Shown piece by piece: positions 42,715-51,760 of a stretch of DNA of 64,000 nucleotides. The position numbers were made by a program, and so were the translations under genes. Within the stretch, counting starts at the first letter, position 1; each line of letters starts with the position of its first letter. Below the pieces are notes generated by a model that saw nothing but the letters and a program-made list of their open reading frames with translations, made no database searches and was not told the DNA's origin. Origin of the DNA: Alphaproteobacteria bacterium (lineage in GTDB: Bacteria; Pseudomonadota; Alphaproteobacteria; Caulobacterales; Aquidulcibacteraceae); assembly GCA_030430715.1 (NCBI GenBank), contig JAUIJZ010000001.1, positions 38,418-102,417 on the forward strand, in the 5' to 3' direction.

Positions 42715-43161
42715 ATGCGTTTGACCTCGAAAGGCCGCTATGCGGTCATGGCGATGGCCGACTTGGCGCTGCATGGCGGCGACGGAAGGGCGGTGCCGCT
42801 GCAGGAGGTGGCGCGCCGGCAGGACATTTCGCTGTCCTATCTCGAACAACTCTTCGCGCGCATGCGCCGGGCCGGGCTTGTGGCGGGAGTGCGGGGCCCG
42901 GGCGGTGGATACCGGCTCGCGCGCAAGGCTGACGAGACGAGCGTGGCGGAGATTATCGCGGCCGTGAACGAGCCGATCAAAGCGACGCGCTGTGAGGAAC
43001 ATTCGACAAAATCATGCATCGGCCGTAGCGGCCGCTGCATTGCGCACGGCCTTTGGGAAGAAATGAGCGACCGTATTCATTTATTCTTGGCGTCGGTCTC
43101 GCTGGCGGATGTGCTTGAGCAACGCTTCGACGGTTCAAGTACTCGGGTGGCCGCAGAATAA
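42715..43161 (+). CDS. iscR: Rrf2/IscR-family Fe-S cluster regulator
   Basis: IscR is a winged-helix repressor whose [2Fe-2S] cluster reports Fe-S status. The 148-residue protein has MRLTSKGRYAVMAMADLALH, the recognition helix region ISLSYLEQLFARMRRAGLV and the GVRGPGGGYRLAR wing. The cluster ligands are Cys93, Cys101 and Cys108 with His111 next (E. coli uses 92, 98, 104 and His107), so the loop spacing is slightly longer. As first gene of the suf cluster, 3 bp before the desulfurase gene, it very likely regulates it. Confidence 0.9.
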   Translation: MRLTSKGRYAVMAMADLALHGGDGRAVPLQEVARRQDISLSYLEQLFARMRRAGLVAGVRGPGGGYRLARKADETSVAEIIAAVNEPIKATRCEEHSTKSCIGRSGRCIAHGLWEEMSDRIHLFLASVSLADVLEQRFDGSSTRVAAE

Positions 43162-43164
43162 GCC

Positions 43165-44283
43165 ATGAGCCGAGACCTGATCTATTGCGACTACAACGCC
43201 GGGGCGCCGGTGCGGCCCGAAGCAGCAGACGCTGTCGCGCGCGCTTTGTCCGCAGCTGGTAATCCATCATCGGTGCATGGCGCGGGTCGTCGAGCGCGTG
43301 CGCTCGTTGAGGATGCGCGCGAGCGCGTAGGGGCGGCGGTGAATGCCCGCCCGGAAAACGTAGTGTTCACATCGGGTGCGACAGAAGCGCTGCATCTGGC
43401 GATGCAAAGCGCGGGTGCGGCGTCGCTGATCGTTTCGGCGGTCGAGCATGATGCTGTTTCGGTGCAGGCGGAACGCGCCGGTGCGCAGATTGCGCCGGTC
43501 GATGGCGATGGATGCATTGTGCGCGAAGCGCTTGCCGATCTGCTTGCGCATGCCGCTAAGCCCGCTTTGGTCGTGGTGCAGCTCGCGAATAATGAAACCG
43601 GCATCGTGCAAAATATTCCGGCCGTGGCAGCGATCTGTCGCGAGCATGGCGCGCTGTTGCTGGTCGACGCTGCGCAAGCGCTGGGACGTGTCGCGGTCGA
43701 CATTGCCGATATGGATGCGACCTATCTTGTGGTTTCGAGCTACAAGATCGGCGGGCCATCTGGCGCAGGCGCCCTCGTGTTGAATGCAGGCGCGCCATTT
43801 GTCAGCACGCGCTTTGGCGGTGGGCAGGAGCGCGGACGTCGGCCGGGCACGGAGAATGTCGCGGCAATTGCAGGCTTTGGCGTGGCCGCCGAGATCGCTG
43901 TCCGCAGCCAAGCCGAAGAAAGCGCGCGTCTTGCTGCGCTACGCGATCGCTTCGAAGACGGTTTGCCCAATGAGGCCATGGTGTTCGGCGCCGCGGCGCC
44001 GCGCATGAGCAATACATCAAACTTCGCTCTGCCGGGCATTGCGGCGGAAACGGCGGTCATTGCAATGGACCTCGCTGGTGTCGCGGTTTCGTCTGGTGCG
44101 GCGTGCTCGTCCGGCAAGGTGCGTTCGAGCCGCGTGCTGGCGGCAATGGGCGTGCGCAACGAAATTGCGCGTGCGGCCCTCCGGGTGAGTTTCGGGTGGG
44201 CTTCCACGCAAGCGGATGTCGATGCGTGCCTCGACGCGCTTAACAAGATTGCGGCGCGCCGCACATTGGCGGGAGCCGCCTGA
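43165..44283 (+). CDS. Cysteine desulfurase, IscS/NifS type
   Basis: This PLP enzyme removes sulfur from cysteine for cluster assembly. The 372-residue protein has [13 protein letters not shown], the PLP Lys in [18 protein letters not shown], the [14 protein letters not shown] segment, and the active-site Cys in [14 protein letters not shown], a loop of the group I (IscS/NifS) type rather than SufS type. It starts 3 bp after iscR and its stop overlaps sufB by one base (TGATG). A second, SufS-type enzyme is later in the same operon. Confidence 0.9.
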   Translation: MSRDLIYCDYNAGAPVRPEAADAVARALSAAGNPSSVHGAGRRARALVEDARERVGAAVNARPENVVFTSGATEALHLAMQSAGAASLIVSAVEHDAVSVQAERAGAQIAPVDGDGCIVREALADLLAHAAKPALVVVQLANNETGIVQNIPAVAAICREHGALLLVDAAQALGRVAVDIADMDATYLVVSSYKIGGPSGAGALVLNAGAPFVSTRFGGGQERGRRPGTENVAAIAGFGVAAEIAVRSQAEESARLAALRDRFEDGLPNEAMVFGAAAPRMSNTSNFALPGIAAETAVIAMDLAGVAVSSGAACSSGKVRSSRVLAAMGVRNEIARAALRVSFGWASTQADVDACLDALNKIAARRTLAGAA

Positions 44284-45770
44284 TGCCGGCTGTGAAAGAA
44301 ACCATCGATAAAGGCACGGTCGCCGCGGCGCGTGCGCTTGAGTCCGAGAAGTACAAGCACGGCTTCGTCACAGATCTTGAACAAGAACTGGCGCCGCTCG
44401 GTCTCAATGAGGAGATTGCGCGCTTCATCTCCGGCAAGAAAGGCGAGCCGGAATGGATGCTTGAGTGGCGTCTTGAGGCATTCAAGCGTTGGCTCACCAT
44501 GGAGGAGCCGGTCTGGGCGCTCGTGAACTATCCGCCGATCGACTATCAAGCGGCGCGCTATTACGCGGCGCCGAAGGCCGGCGCGAAATACAAATCGCTT
44601 GAGGATGTCGAACCGGAAATTCTCGAGACCTACAAGAAGCTCGGCATCCCGTTGCGCGAGCAGGAAACGCTGCTCGGCGTAGAGGGCGCGCCGCGTGTTG
44701 CTGTCGATGCCGTGTTCGACAGTGTTTCAGTCGTTACCACGTTCAAGGAAGAACTCGCTAAGGCTGGCGTGATCTTCTGCTCGATGAGCGAAGCGGTTCG
44801 CGAGCATCCCGATCTGGTGCGCCAGTATTTGGGCTCGGTCGTCCCGACCTCGGATAATTTCTTCGCCACGCTGAACAGCGCGGTGTTCTCGGACGGCTCG
44901 TTCGTTTACGTGCCGCCCGGCGTGCGCTGCCCGATGGAGCTCTCGACCTATTTCCGCATGAATGCGGAGGGCACCGGCCAGTTCGAGCGCACTTTGATCA
45001 TCGCCGATAAAGGCGCGTACGTTTCATATCTCGAAGGCTGCACCGCGCCGATGCGCGATGAAAACCAGCTGCACGCCGCCGTGGTGGAATTGGTCGCACT
45101 CGACGACGCCGAGATCAAATACTCCACTGTGCAGAATTGGTGGCCGGGCGACGCCGATGGCAAAGGCGGCATCTATAATTTTGTGACCAAGCGCGGGGAT
45201 TGCCGCGGGCCCCGTTCGAAGATCAGCTGGACGCAGGTCGAGACTGGCTCGGCAATTACCTGGAAATATCCAAGCTGCATCCTGCGCGGTGATGAGAGCG
45301 TCGGGGAATTCTATTCGATCGCCGTCACCAATGGACGCCAGCAGGCCGATACGGGCACCAAGATGGTGCATCTCGGCAAGAATACGCGCTCGCGCATCAT
45401 TTCGAAGGGCATCTCAGCGGGCCGTTCGTCGAACGCGTATCGCGGTTTGGTCTCGGCGCATGCGAAAGCCAAGGGCGCGCGCAATTTCACGCAATGCGAC
45501 TCGCTGCTGATCGGCGATCAATGCGCCGCACACACCGTGCCTTACGTTGAGACGCGCACGCCCGATGCACAGTTTGAACACGAAGCCACCACGACCAAGC
45601 TGAGCGACGATCAGCTCTTCTATCTGCGCGCGCGCGGCATTCCTGAAGAAGAAGCCGTAGCGCTGCTGGTGAATGGTTTCGTGCGTGAGGTGCTGCAGAA
45701 GCTGCCGATGGAGTTTGCCGTCGAGGCGCAGAAGCTGCTCGAAGTGAGCCTTGAGGGGAGCGTAGGATGA
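44283..45770 (+). CDS. sufB: Fe-S cluster assembly scaffold SufB
   Basis: SufB forms the SufBC2D scaffold on which Fe-S clusters are built. The 495-residue protein has [20 protein letters not shown] early, [69 protein letters not shown] and, at the C-terminal side, the [20 protein letters not shown] signature. It overlaps the desulfurase gene by one base and the small membrane protein gene by 4 bp. Confidence 0.97.
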   Translation: MPAVKETIDKGTVAAARALESEKYKHGFVTDLEQELAPLGLNEEIARFISGKKGEPEWMLEWRLEAFKRWLTMEEPVWALVNYPPIDYQAARYYAAPKAGAKYKSLEDVEPEILETYKKLGIPLREQETLLGVEGAPRVAVDAVFDSVSVVTTFKEELAKAGVIFCSMSEAVREHPDLVRQYLGSVVPTSDNFFATLNSAVFSDGSFVYVPPGVRCPMELSTYFRMNAEGTGQFERTLIIADKGAYVSYLEGCTAPMRDENQLHAAVVELVALDDAEIKYSTVQNWWPGDADGKGGIYNFVTKRGDCRGPRSKISWTQVETGSAITWKYPSCILRGDESVGEFYSIAVTNGRQQADTGTKMVHLGKNTRSRIISKGISAGRSSNAYRGLVSAHAKAKGARNFTQCDSLLIGDQCAAHTVPYVETRTPDAQFEHEATTTKLSDDQLFYLRARGIPEEEAVALLVNGFVREVLQKLPMEFAVEAQKLLEVSLEGSVG

Positions 45771-46066
45771 GCGCTGAACCCCGTGAAATTTGGTTTGCCC
45801 GCCGTTTCCCGATCGGAAATCCGCGCAGCGGCATGGCGCCCGTCCATTGGAAGGGATGGGCCGTGATTGGCTTGTTCTTGTTCGCCATGGTTGTTGGCGC
45901 GTCTGCCTTTGCGTGGTTCGCTTATGAGGGCCTGATGGGGCAAGGCGTTTGGACTTTTGTTGTGCTGGCGGCGGCTGGCGCGCTGTTTTTCCTTCGCATG
46001 GCGAACCACAAGGGTGACCACATTCACACGGTGGCTGATTACGAAAAGGGCAAATTGCGTGTTTGA
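45767..46066 (+). CDS. Two-helix membrane protein inside the suf operon
   Basis: A 99-residue protein with a polar N-terminus of about 28 residues ([17 protein letters not shown]), two hydrophobic helices (about 29-52, [20 protein letters not shown], and about 60-77, [17 protein letters not shown]) and a His-rich polar tail ([18 protein letters not shown]). I do not recognise a family. It overlaps sufB by 4 bp (ATGA) and sufC by 8 bp, so it is made in step with the SufBCD complex. A role in placing the machinery at the membrane or in metal handling is possible but unsupported. Confidence 0.75.
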   Translation: MSAEPREIWFARRFPIGNPRSGMAPVHWKGWAVIGLFLFAMVVGASAFAWFAYEGLMGQGVWTFVVLAAAGALFFLRMANHKGDHIHTVADYEKGKLRV

Positions 46067-46805
46067 AGTAAAGGACCTCCACGTTGCCGTTGGCGGCGCA
46101 GAGATCATAAAGGGGCTCACGCTTTCGGTGCCTGCGGGTGAAACGCACGCCATTATGGGCCCCAATGGTGCAGGTAAGTCCACGCTGTCTTATGCGCTGG
46201 CTGGGCGTGATGGCTATGAGGTGACGAGCGGGACGGCCACGCTGAACGGCGAGGACTTGTTGGCGCTGGAGCCGGAGGCCCGCGCGGCGCTAGGGCTGTT
46301 CTTGTCGTTCCAGTATCCGGTCGAGATTCCAGGATTGTCGGCGTTTGCGTTCCTGAAAGCGGCGCTCAATGCTCAACGCAAATCGCGCGGCGAAGAGCCG
46401 ATGCCGTCCCCGGAATTGCTCAAATTGCTTCGCGAAAAAGCCGACGCTTTGAAGATCAATCAGGACATGCTGAAGCGGGCGCTGAATGTCGGCTTTTCCG
46501 GTGGCGAGAAGAAACGCTTTGAAGCGCTGCAAATGGCTGTGCTTGAGCCGCGCTTCGCTATTCTCGATGAAACCGATTCCGGCTTGGATATCGATGCCCT
46601 CAAAGTCGTGGCCGCGAATGTGAACGCGCTGCGCGGCCCCGAGCGTGGCATGCTTGTGATCACGCACTATCAGCGGCTGCTCGATTACATCAAACCCGAC
46701 CGTGTGCATGTGCTGGCCGCGGGCCGCATCGCCGCATCAGGCGGGCCTGAACTGGCGCTCGAACTCGAGCGCGAGGGCTATGACAAATATCTAAAGGCGG
46801 CTTGA
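46059..46805 (+). CDS. sufC: Fe-S assembly ATPase SufC
   Basis: SufC is the ABC-type ATPase that drives shape changes of the SufBCD scaffold. The 248-residue protein has Walker A GPNGAGKSTL, the Q-loop in LSFQYPVEIPG, the signature FSGGEKKRFE, Walker B with FAILDETDSGLDID and the switch His in VITHYQRLL. The start is a GTG at 46059 giving MFEVKDLHV, the family N-terminus; it overlaps the membrane protein gene by 8 bp and sufD by one base. Confidence 0.96.
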   Translation: MFEVKDLHVAVGGAEIIKGLTLSVPAGETHAIMGPNGAGKSTLSYALAGRDGYEVTSGTATLNGEDLLALEPEARAALGLFLSFQYPVEIPGLSAFAFLKAALNAQRKSRGEEPMPSPELLKLLREKADALKINQDMLKRALNVGFSGGEKKRFEALQMAVLEPRFAILDETDSGLDIDALKVVAANVNALRGPERGMLVITHYQRLLDYIKPDRVHVLAAGRIAASGGPELALELEREGYDKYLKAA

Positions 46806-47716
46806 TGAGCCTCGCCGAACTCCCCACCCGGCGCGTTGAAGCGTGGAAGTATTCCGACTTGCGCCAAGCTGTAGGCGACCAAGCGCATGTTGTGCGCGAT
46901 GGACGCGATATCATCGAGCGGCTTGCGCCGGAAACGCAACGCTTGAGCGTTTCGGCCGGCGAGAGGAAATTCTTCGTCGAGCGCATGGATGATGATGCGC
47001 ACATGGATGCACGCGCGTACGAATGGGATGTCGCCGAAGGCGGCGAACTCGTACGCGTCGTGATCCAGACAGGCGCGGATCTGCCGCTCGCAATTGCGCG
47101 GGTGCGTCTGGCGGCCGGCGCCAAGCTGCGTCAGTTCGTGCTTGCAGAGGGTGCGCGGCTGGCTCGGATTGAGACGCATGTAAGCGTTGAAGGCGAAGGC
47201 GCCGAGATCGTGCTGAACGGCGCCTATATGTGCGGCGCGGGTCGGCATGCGGATTTGACCTCGGTAATCGAACATAAGGTTGCGGGCTGCACGACAGAGC
47301 AGGTTATTAAAGGCGTGGCGCTAAAGGGCGGGCGCGGGGTGTTTCAGGGTAAGATCGTCGTTGCCGCGCATGCCCAGAAGACCGATGCGCGCCAGCATCA
47401 TCACGGCTTGCTGCTTGAGGACGGCGCGGAAGTCTTCGCCAAGCCGGAACTGATGATCCATGCCGATGATGTGCAATGTGCGCACGGCAATGCGATGGGC
47501 GGTCTGGATGAAAGCGCGCTCTTTTATATGCGCGCGCGCGGCATACCCGAAGCGGAAGCGCGCGCGCTTCTGATCGAGGCGTTCCTGGCAGAAGCAATCC
47601 CGTCCGATTTGCCGGGCGAACTCCATAAGGAGTTGCTCACGCACATCCGCACTTGGCTGACCAATGCGCCGTCGGCAAGCACGGGCGTGGCGGCGGAAGC
47701 GGAGGTGCGGTCATGA
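46805..47716 (+). CDS. sufD: Fe-S cluster assembly protein SufD
   Basis: SufD is the SufB-like partner in the SufBC2D complex, needed for iron entry. The 303-residue protein is shorter than E. coli SufD (423) but keeps the beta-helix core and the C-terminal signature (HADDVQCAHGNAMGGLDESA, then FYMRARGIPEAEARALLIEAF). The N-terminal PTRRVEAWKYSDLR is typical. The ATG overlaps the sufC stop (TGATG), and its own stop overlaps sufS (ATGA). Confidence 0.93.
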   Translation: MSLAELPTRRVEAWKYSDLRQAVGDQAHVVRDGRDIIERLAPETQRLSVSAGERKFFVERMDDDAHMDARAYEWDVAEGGELVRVVIQTGADLPLAIARVRLAAGAKLRQFVLAEGARLARIETHVSVEGEGAEIVLNGAYMCGAGRHADLTSVIEHKVAGCTTEQVIKGVALKGGRGVFQGKIVVAAHAQKTDARQHHHGLLLEDGAEVFAKPELMIHADDVQCAHGNAMGGLDESALFYMRARGIPEAEARALLIEAFLAEAIPSDLPGELHKELLTHIRTWLTNAPSASTGVAAEAEVRS

Positions 47717-48945
47717 ACGCGCCCATCATCAAACGCCCGTTCGACGTCGAGGCCATTCGCGCGGATTTCCCGATCCTGGCGCGTCAGGTGCATGGGCGTC
47801 CGCTGGTATATCTCGACAATGCCGCCAGCGCGCAAAAGCCCGAGGCTGTGATCGAAGCGATGGCGGGCGCCATGCGCGGCGCCTACGCTAATGTGCATCG
47901 GGGTTTGCATGCGCTGGCAAATGAAACCACCGACGCGTTTGAAAATGCCCGTGCGTCCGTGGCGCGCTTTATCTGCGCGGCGACGCCAGAGCAGATCGTC
48001 TTCACCAAGGGCGGCACGCAGGCGATCAATATCGTCGCCAACGGGCTCGATATTGTTCCGGGCGACGAGATCGTTCTTTCGGTTATGGAGCATCACTCCA
48101 ATATCGTGCCGTGGCACTTCCTGCGTGAACGCAAGGGCGCGGTGCTGAGATGGCTTGATATTGACGATGATGGCGCCATTGATCTCAATGCGCTCGACGC
48201 GCTCATTGGGCCGCGCACCAAGATCGTCGCGATCACGCATATGTCGAACGTGCTCGGGGCCAAGACGGCGGCGGCCGATATTGTGCGGCTCGCGCACGCC
48301 AAGGGCGTGCCGGTTTTGCTAGATGGCTGCCAATCGACGGTGCATGGGCGCGTCGATGTCGGCGCGCTCGGCGTCGATTACTTCGCCTTTACGGGCCACA
48401 AGCTTTACGGACCTACTGGAATTGGCGTGCTGTATGGCAAGCCCGAGCGGCTTTCGGCGCTAGCGCCCTTCGAAGGCGGCGGCGAGATGATTGATGTCGT
48501 TGAGCGCGAACGCGTGACCTACAACGAACCGCCGCATCGCTTCGAGGCGGGCACGCCGCCTATACTCGAAGCGATTGGTCTGCATGCGGCTATCGATTGG
48601 CTGAGCGGTCAGGATCGTGCGGCGATTGAGGCGCACGAGCGTGCGCTGCGGGATCGCGCGAGCGAAGCTCTGGCTGAGCTGAACTGGGTCAAACTGCATG
48701 GCTGTGCGCCAGACAAAGGCGCAATCCTCTCATTTTCAGTCGATGGCGCGCACCCCCATGACGTTGCGCAGATACTAGACCGCCAGGGTGTTGCGATCCG
48801 CGCCGGGCATCATTGCGCGCAGCCGCTTATGCAGCGCTTGGGCGTTACCGCAACAGCGCGTGCGAGCTTTGCGTGCTACAATCGACTTGAGGAGGTCGAT
48901 GTGTTGATAGAAGCGCTACATAAAGCGCGGAAACTGTTGGGGTGA
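47713..48945 (+). CDS. sufS: Cysteine desulfurase SufS
   Basis: SufS is the group II cysteine desulfurase of the SUF pathway. The 410-residue protein has LVYLDNAASAQKP, the VHRGLHALANETTDAFENAR segment, the PLP Lys in FAFTGHKLYGPTGIG and the active-site Cys in IRAGHHCAQPLMQRLG, all SufS-type. Its start overlaps sufD by 4 bp. SufE, the usual sulfur acceptor, is not in the window; a SufU-like protein is also not visible. Confidence 0.96.
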   Translation: MNAPIIKRPFDVEAIRADFPILARQVHGRPLVYLDNAASAQKPEAVIEAMAGAMRGAYANVHRGLHALANETTDAFENARASVARFICAATPEQIVFTKGGTQAINIVANGLDIVPGDEIVLSVMEHHSNIVPWHFLRERKGAVLRWLDIDDDGAIDLNALDALIGPRTKIVAITHMSNVLGAKTAAADIVRLAHAKGVPVLLDGCQSTVHGRVDVGALGVDYFAFTGHKLYGPTGIGVLYGKPERLSALAPFEGGGEMIDVVERERVTYNEPPHRFEAGTPPILEAIGLHAAIDWLSGQDRAAIEAHERALRDRASEALAELNWVKLHGCAPDKGAILSFSVDGAHPHDVAQILDRQGVAIRAGHHCAQPLMQRLGVTATARASFACYNRLEEVDVLIEALHKARKLLG

Positions 48946-48947
48946 GT

Positions 48948-49301
48948 ATGGACGGCGTTTCTTCACCACCGGCATCAGCGCTTCCGCAAGCGGAGTTGGA
49001 TCGCATAACCGACGATCTGGTGACCCAGTTCAAAACGGTGTTCGATCCGGAAATTCCGGTCGACATCTACGAACTTGGACTGATCTACAAGGTCGACATC
49101 AATGACGACCGGCACGTTGACATTGAGATGACGCTAACGGCGCCGGGCTGCCCGGTTGCGGGCGACATGCCCGGCTGGGTGAAAGATGCCGCCGCGAAGG
49201 TGGAGGGTGTGAAAAGCGTCGATGTTAGCCTCACGTTCGATCCGCCCTGGACGCCAGATCGCATGAGCGACGAGGCTAAACTCGAACTCAATATGCTCTG
49301 A
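48948..49301 (+). CDS. sufT: SufT/MIP18-family (DUF59) Fe-S assembly protein
   Basis: A 117-residue MIP18/DUF59 protein with VFDPEIPVDIYELGLIYKVDI and MTLTAPGCPVAGDMPGWV, the latter containing the conserved reactive Cys. SufT helps maturation of Fe-S proteins under high demand. A GTG at 48942 overlapping the sufS stop (GTGA) is an equally plausible start, which would add two residues. It is 15 bp before sufA. Confidence 0.9.
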   Translation: MDGVSSPPASALPQAELDRITDDLVTQFKTVFDPEIPVDIYELGLIYKVDINDDRHVDIEMTLTAPGCPVAGDMPGWVKDAAAKVEGVKSVDVSLTFDPPWTPDRMSDEAKLELNML

Positions 49302-49316
49302 CCCTATATTAAGCTC

Positions 49317-49688
49317 ATGTCTACGCGCCGCCCCCGACCGAAGATTGTTCGCCTCACTGAGGCCGCCGCAGAGCGGGTGAAAGGCATTATTGCAGCGGGC
49401 GACAAACCGTATTTGCGTGTTGGCGTCGTCAATGGCGGCTGTGCGGGTATGGAATACGTGCTCGATTATGCGGCGGCGCCTGAGAAATTTGATGAACTGG
49501 TCGAAGATCAGGGCGTGCAAATTTTAGTGGCGGCCGATGCCGTCATGTTCTTGCTAGGCTCGGAAATTGACTATGAGACCACGCGTCTTGCGTCGAAATT
49601 CGTATTCCGAAACCCGAACCAGACAGACGCTTGTGGGTGCGGTGAAAGCGTCACCATCGCTCCGGCGAAGGAAGAGGCGGGGCCCTAA
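49317..49688 (+). CDS. sufA: A-type Fe-S carrier SufA/IscA
   Basis: A-type carriers accept clusters from the SufBCD scaffold and pass them to target proteins. The 123-residue protein has the three conserved cysteines: one in VVNGGCAGMEYVLD and two in DACGCGESVTI near the C-terminus. It closes the suf operon iscR-desulfurase-sufB-orf-sufCDST-sufA and converges with the enoyl-CoA hydratase gene. Confidence 0.94.
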   Translation: MSTRRPRPKIVRLTEAAAERVKGIIAAGDKPYLRVGVVNGGCAGMEYVLDYAAAPEKFDELVEDQGVQILVAADAVMFLLGSEIDYETTRLASKFVFRNPNQTDACGCGESVTIAPAKEEAGP

Positions 49689-49703
49689 AAAGTCCGTCGC
49701 AAT

Positions 49704-50486
49704 TTAAGCGCCTTTGAAATTCGGCGGCCGCTTTTGCAGAAACGCGAAAAGCCCTTCGCGGAAATCCTCGGTGCGGCTCATTTCTCGCTGCGCCTCGCGC
49801 TCCGCCTGAAGCTGCTGGCGCCAATCTGCTTCCATACCCTCAGATACTAGTTGGCGCATGGTTACGAGGGAGCGCGTGGCGCCTTTCGCTAAATCCTCGG
49901 CGATTGCGAGCGCTGCCGGCATGAGTTCAGCGTCCGGCACGCAGCGATTGATGAGCCCCCATTCAAACGCTTTCGCCGCGGGCAATTTTTCGCCGAGCAA
50001 CATCATTTCAAGTGCGCGTGCACGTCCAATGGTGCGCGGCAGGAGGAATGTCGATCCGCCATCAGCCACAAGGCCTATGCGCCGGAAGGAATGTAGAAAA
50101 TAAGCGCTCTCGCCCGCGAGGATAATGTCGCCAAGTAATGCGTATGAACAAGAGATGCCCGCTGCGGCGCCATTCACCGCCGTAACGAACGGAATGGGCA
50201 GATCCCGCAACATATTGCAGAATGGATTGTGGTGCGTTTCCAGCGGCAGGCCGGCATCGAAATTGGCCAAGTCCTGATTGTAGTCTGCGCTCAAATTTGC
50301 GCCGGAAGAGAAGGCGCGTCCTTCACCTGTGAGCAGTGCGCACCTGGATTCACGCGACGCGCGCCCAAACGCATCGGTGAGTTCTGCCACCATATCGAGT
50401 GCGACTGCGTTGAGAGTGGATGGATCGGACATAGTGATGACCGCTACGTCACCCTGCCGCTCATATTTTACCTTGGCATAGCTCAT
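49704..50486 (-). CDS. Enoyl-CoA hydratase/isomerase family protein
   Basis: A 260-residue crotonase-fold protein with the acyl-CoA and oxyanion regions RAFSSGANLS and FVTAVNGAAAGISCSYALLGDIILA, followed by FRRIGLVADGGSTFLLPRTIG. The position matching the second catalytic Glu of hydratases is in a VADGG stretch with Asp, as in many isomerases such as PaaG, so the exact reaction is open. It is a single gene facing sufA, with no beta-oxidation neighbours. Confidence 0.85.
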   Translation of the reverse strand: MSYAKVKYERQGDVAVITMSDPSTLNAVALDMVAELTDAFGRASRESRCALLTGEGRAFSSGANLSADYNQDLANFDAGLPLETHHNPFCNMLRDLPIPFVTAVNGAAAGISCSYALLGDIILAGESAYFLHSFRRIGLVADGGSTFLLPRTIGRARALEMMLLGEKLPAAKAFEWGLINRCVPDAELMPAALAIAEDLAKGATRSLVTMRQLVSEGMEADWRQQLQAEREAQREMSRTEDFREGLFAFLQKRPPNFKGA

Positions 50487-50538
50487 CGCCGCCTCCCTTT
50501 GGGCGGGATGCTAGATCGTTTTGTGATCTATGGAAGTG

Positions 50539-51594
50539 CTAAGCGACGTAGAGGATTGGCGTCGCGTCGGTGGTGACTTGATTGCGGCCGTTACGCTTGG
50601 AGGCGTAAAGGCACGCATCGGCACGCTCAACAAGGCCCTGGGGTGTGTCACCAGGCTGCAGTTGGGCCAAGCCGATCGAAACCGTGACTTGTCCTAAATC
50701 CTCGTTCGTCGAGCGGCGGCGCAAACGTTTGGTCTGTATCGCGGTGCGGAGCATGTCGGCGGTTTGCGTGGCAAGTTTGACCGTTGCGCGCGGCAAGATC
50801 ATCGCAAATTCCTCGCCGCCATGTCGCGCGACAAGGTAATCGGGCCGTGCATGTCCCTGCAATGTCGATGCAAGGAAGCGCAGAATCTGGTCGCCAGTAT
50901 GGTGGCCCCACGTATCGTTGAAGCGCTTGAAATGATCGATGTCGCAAAGCAGCAGGCAGAGTTCGCTGCGCTGCGCGCGGGCTTCGTCGATGCGCATACG
51001 AAGCGTCTCGTCGAACATGCGCCGATTGGCGAGACCTGTGAGGCTGTCGGTGAGAGATTCAACGCGCACGGATTCCAAGCTGGTCCGCAGCGTCTCGATC
51101 TCAGTGGTCGACTTTTGCAGTTGCTCGGTCAGGTGTTGATTGTGGTTGGCCATGTCTAGCGTTGCCGCAGCAAGGCTGGATACGATCTGGCGCACCTGCT
51201 CGGGCGACATGACGGTGTTAAGATCGGTTGCGGCGGATTCAAGCTGCCGCCCGTAATCGTCACTCTTCTTTTCGGCCGATTCAAGAAAGGACACGACCTG
51301 TCCGAGGTCGCGCGCTATGCGCTCTCCCGCCAGAACAATCTGTGCCGAGGCGCCCAGGCCGCCAAAGAAACGATCGTAAACTTCATTGTTGAAGTCGTCG
51401 TGGAACGCATCCCCGGAAGCGATACGGGCATCAATCGCCTCGCGTAGCGCTTTATTCTCGCCGAGCCGGTAGGTCAGCCAAACTTGGTAATTGGATCCCG
51501 TCGCCGCGACCCCATGGAGTCGCATGAGGTCTAAGACTTCTTGCGCGACAAGTGGCCCGTCGGGGCCCTGCATCAACGAACTAGTATCGGCCAA
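50539..51594 (-). CDS. Diguanylate cyclase (GGDEF domain)
   Basis: The 351-residue cytoplasmic protein makes cyclic di-GMP. The N-terminal part (about 1-190) is helical without membrane segments and ends in a coiled-coil-like HNQHLTEQLQKSTTEIETLRTSLESV stretch. The GGDEF domain (about 195-345) has DSLTGLANRRMFDE, LCDIDHFKRFNDTWGHHTGD and the active site ARHGGEEFAMIL. At the inhibitory site the usual RxxD reads RPDY, so product inhibition is probably weak. It is in its own transcription unit. Confidence 0.9.
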   Translation of the reverse strand: MADTSSLMQGPDGPLVAQEVLDLMRLHGVAATGSNYQVWLTYRLGENKALREAIDARIASGDAFHDDFNNEVYDRFFGGLGASAQIVLAGERIARDLGQVVSFLESAEKKSDDYGRQLESAATDLNTVMSPEQVRQIVSSLAAATLDMANHNQHLTEQLQKSTTEIETLRTSLESVRVESLTDSLTGLANRRMFDETLRMRIDEARAQRSELCLLLCDIDHFKRFNDTWGHHTGDQILRFLASTLQGHARPDYLVARHGGEEFAMILPRATVKLATQTADMLRTAIQTKRLRRRSTNEDLGQVTVSIGLAQLQPGDTPQGLVERADACLYASKRNGRNQVTTDATPILYVA

Positions 51595-51760
51595 GGCAAG
51601 AAATCCAAGAATCGAGGATCAACACCATTCTAATCTAGGCGGTAGTTGATGGATGAGTGGTAAACACATGCTACTTGGCACTGTGTGACAGCGTCGTTTC
51701 GATTAAGAAACAAGCGTGCTCTAGTTGTCGCACTCTGGGCTGAAAGAGCCCTTGGATCAG

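Noticed and set aside
43740..44549. A 269-codon frame antisense to the desulfurase and sufB genes
   Set aside because: Shadow of two certain genes; no domain and no binding site.
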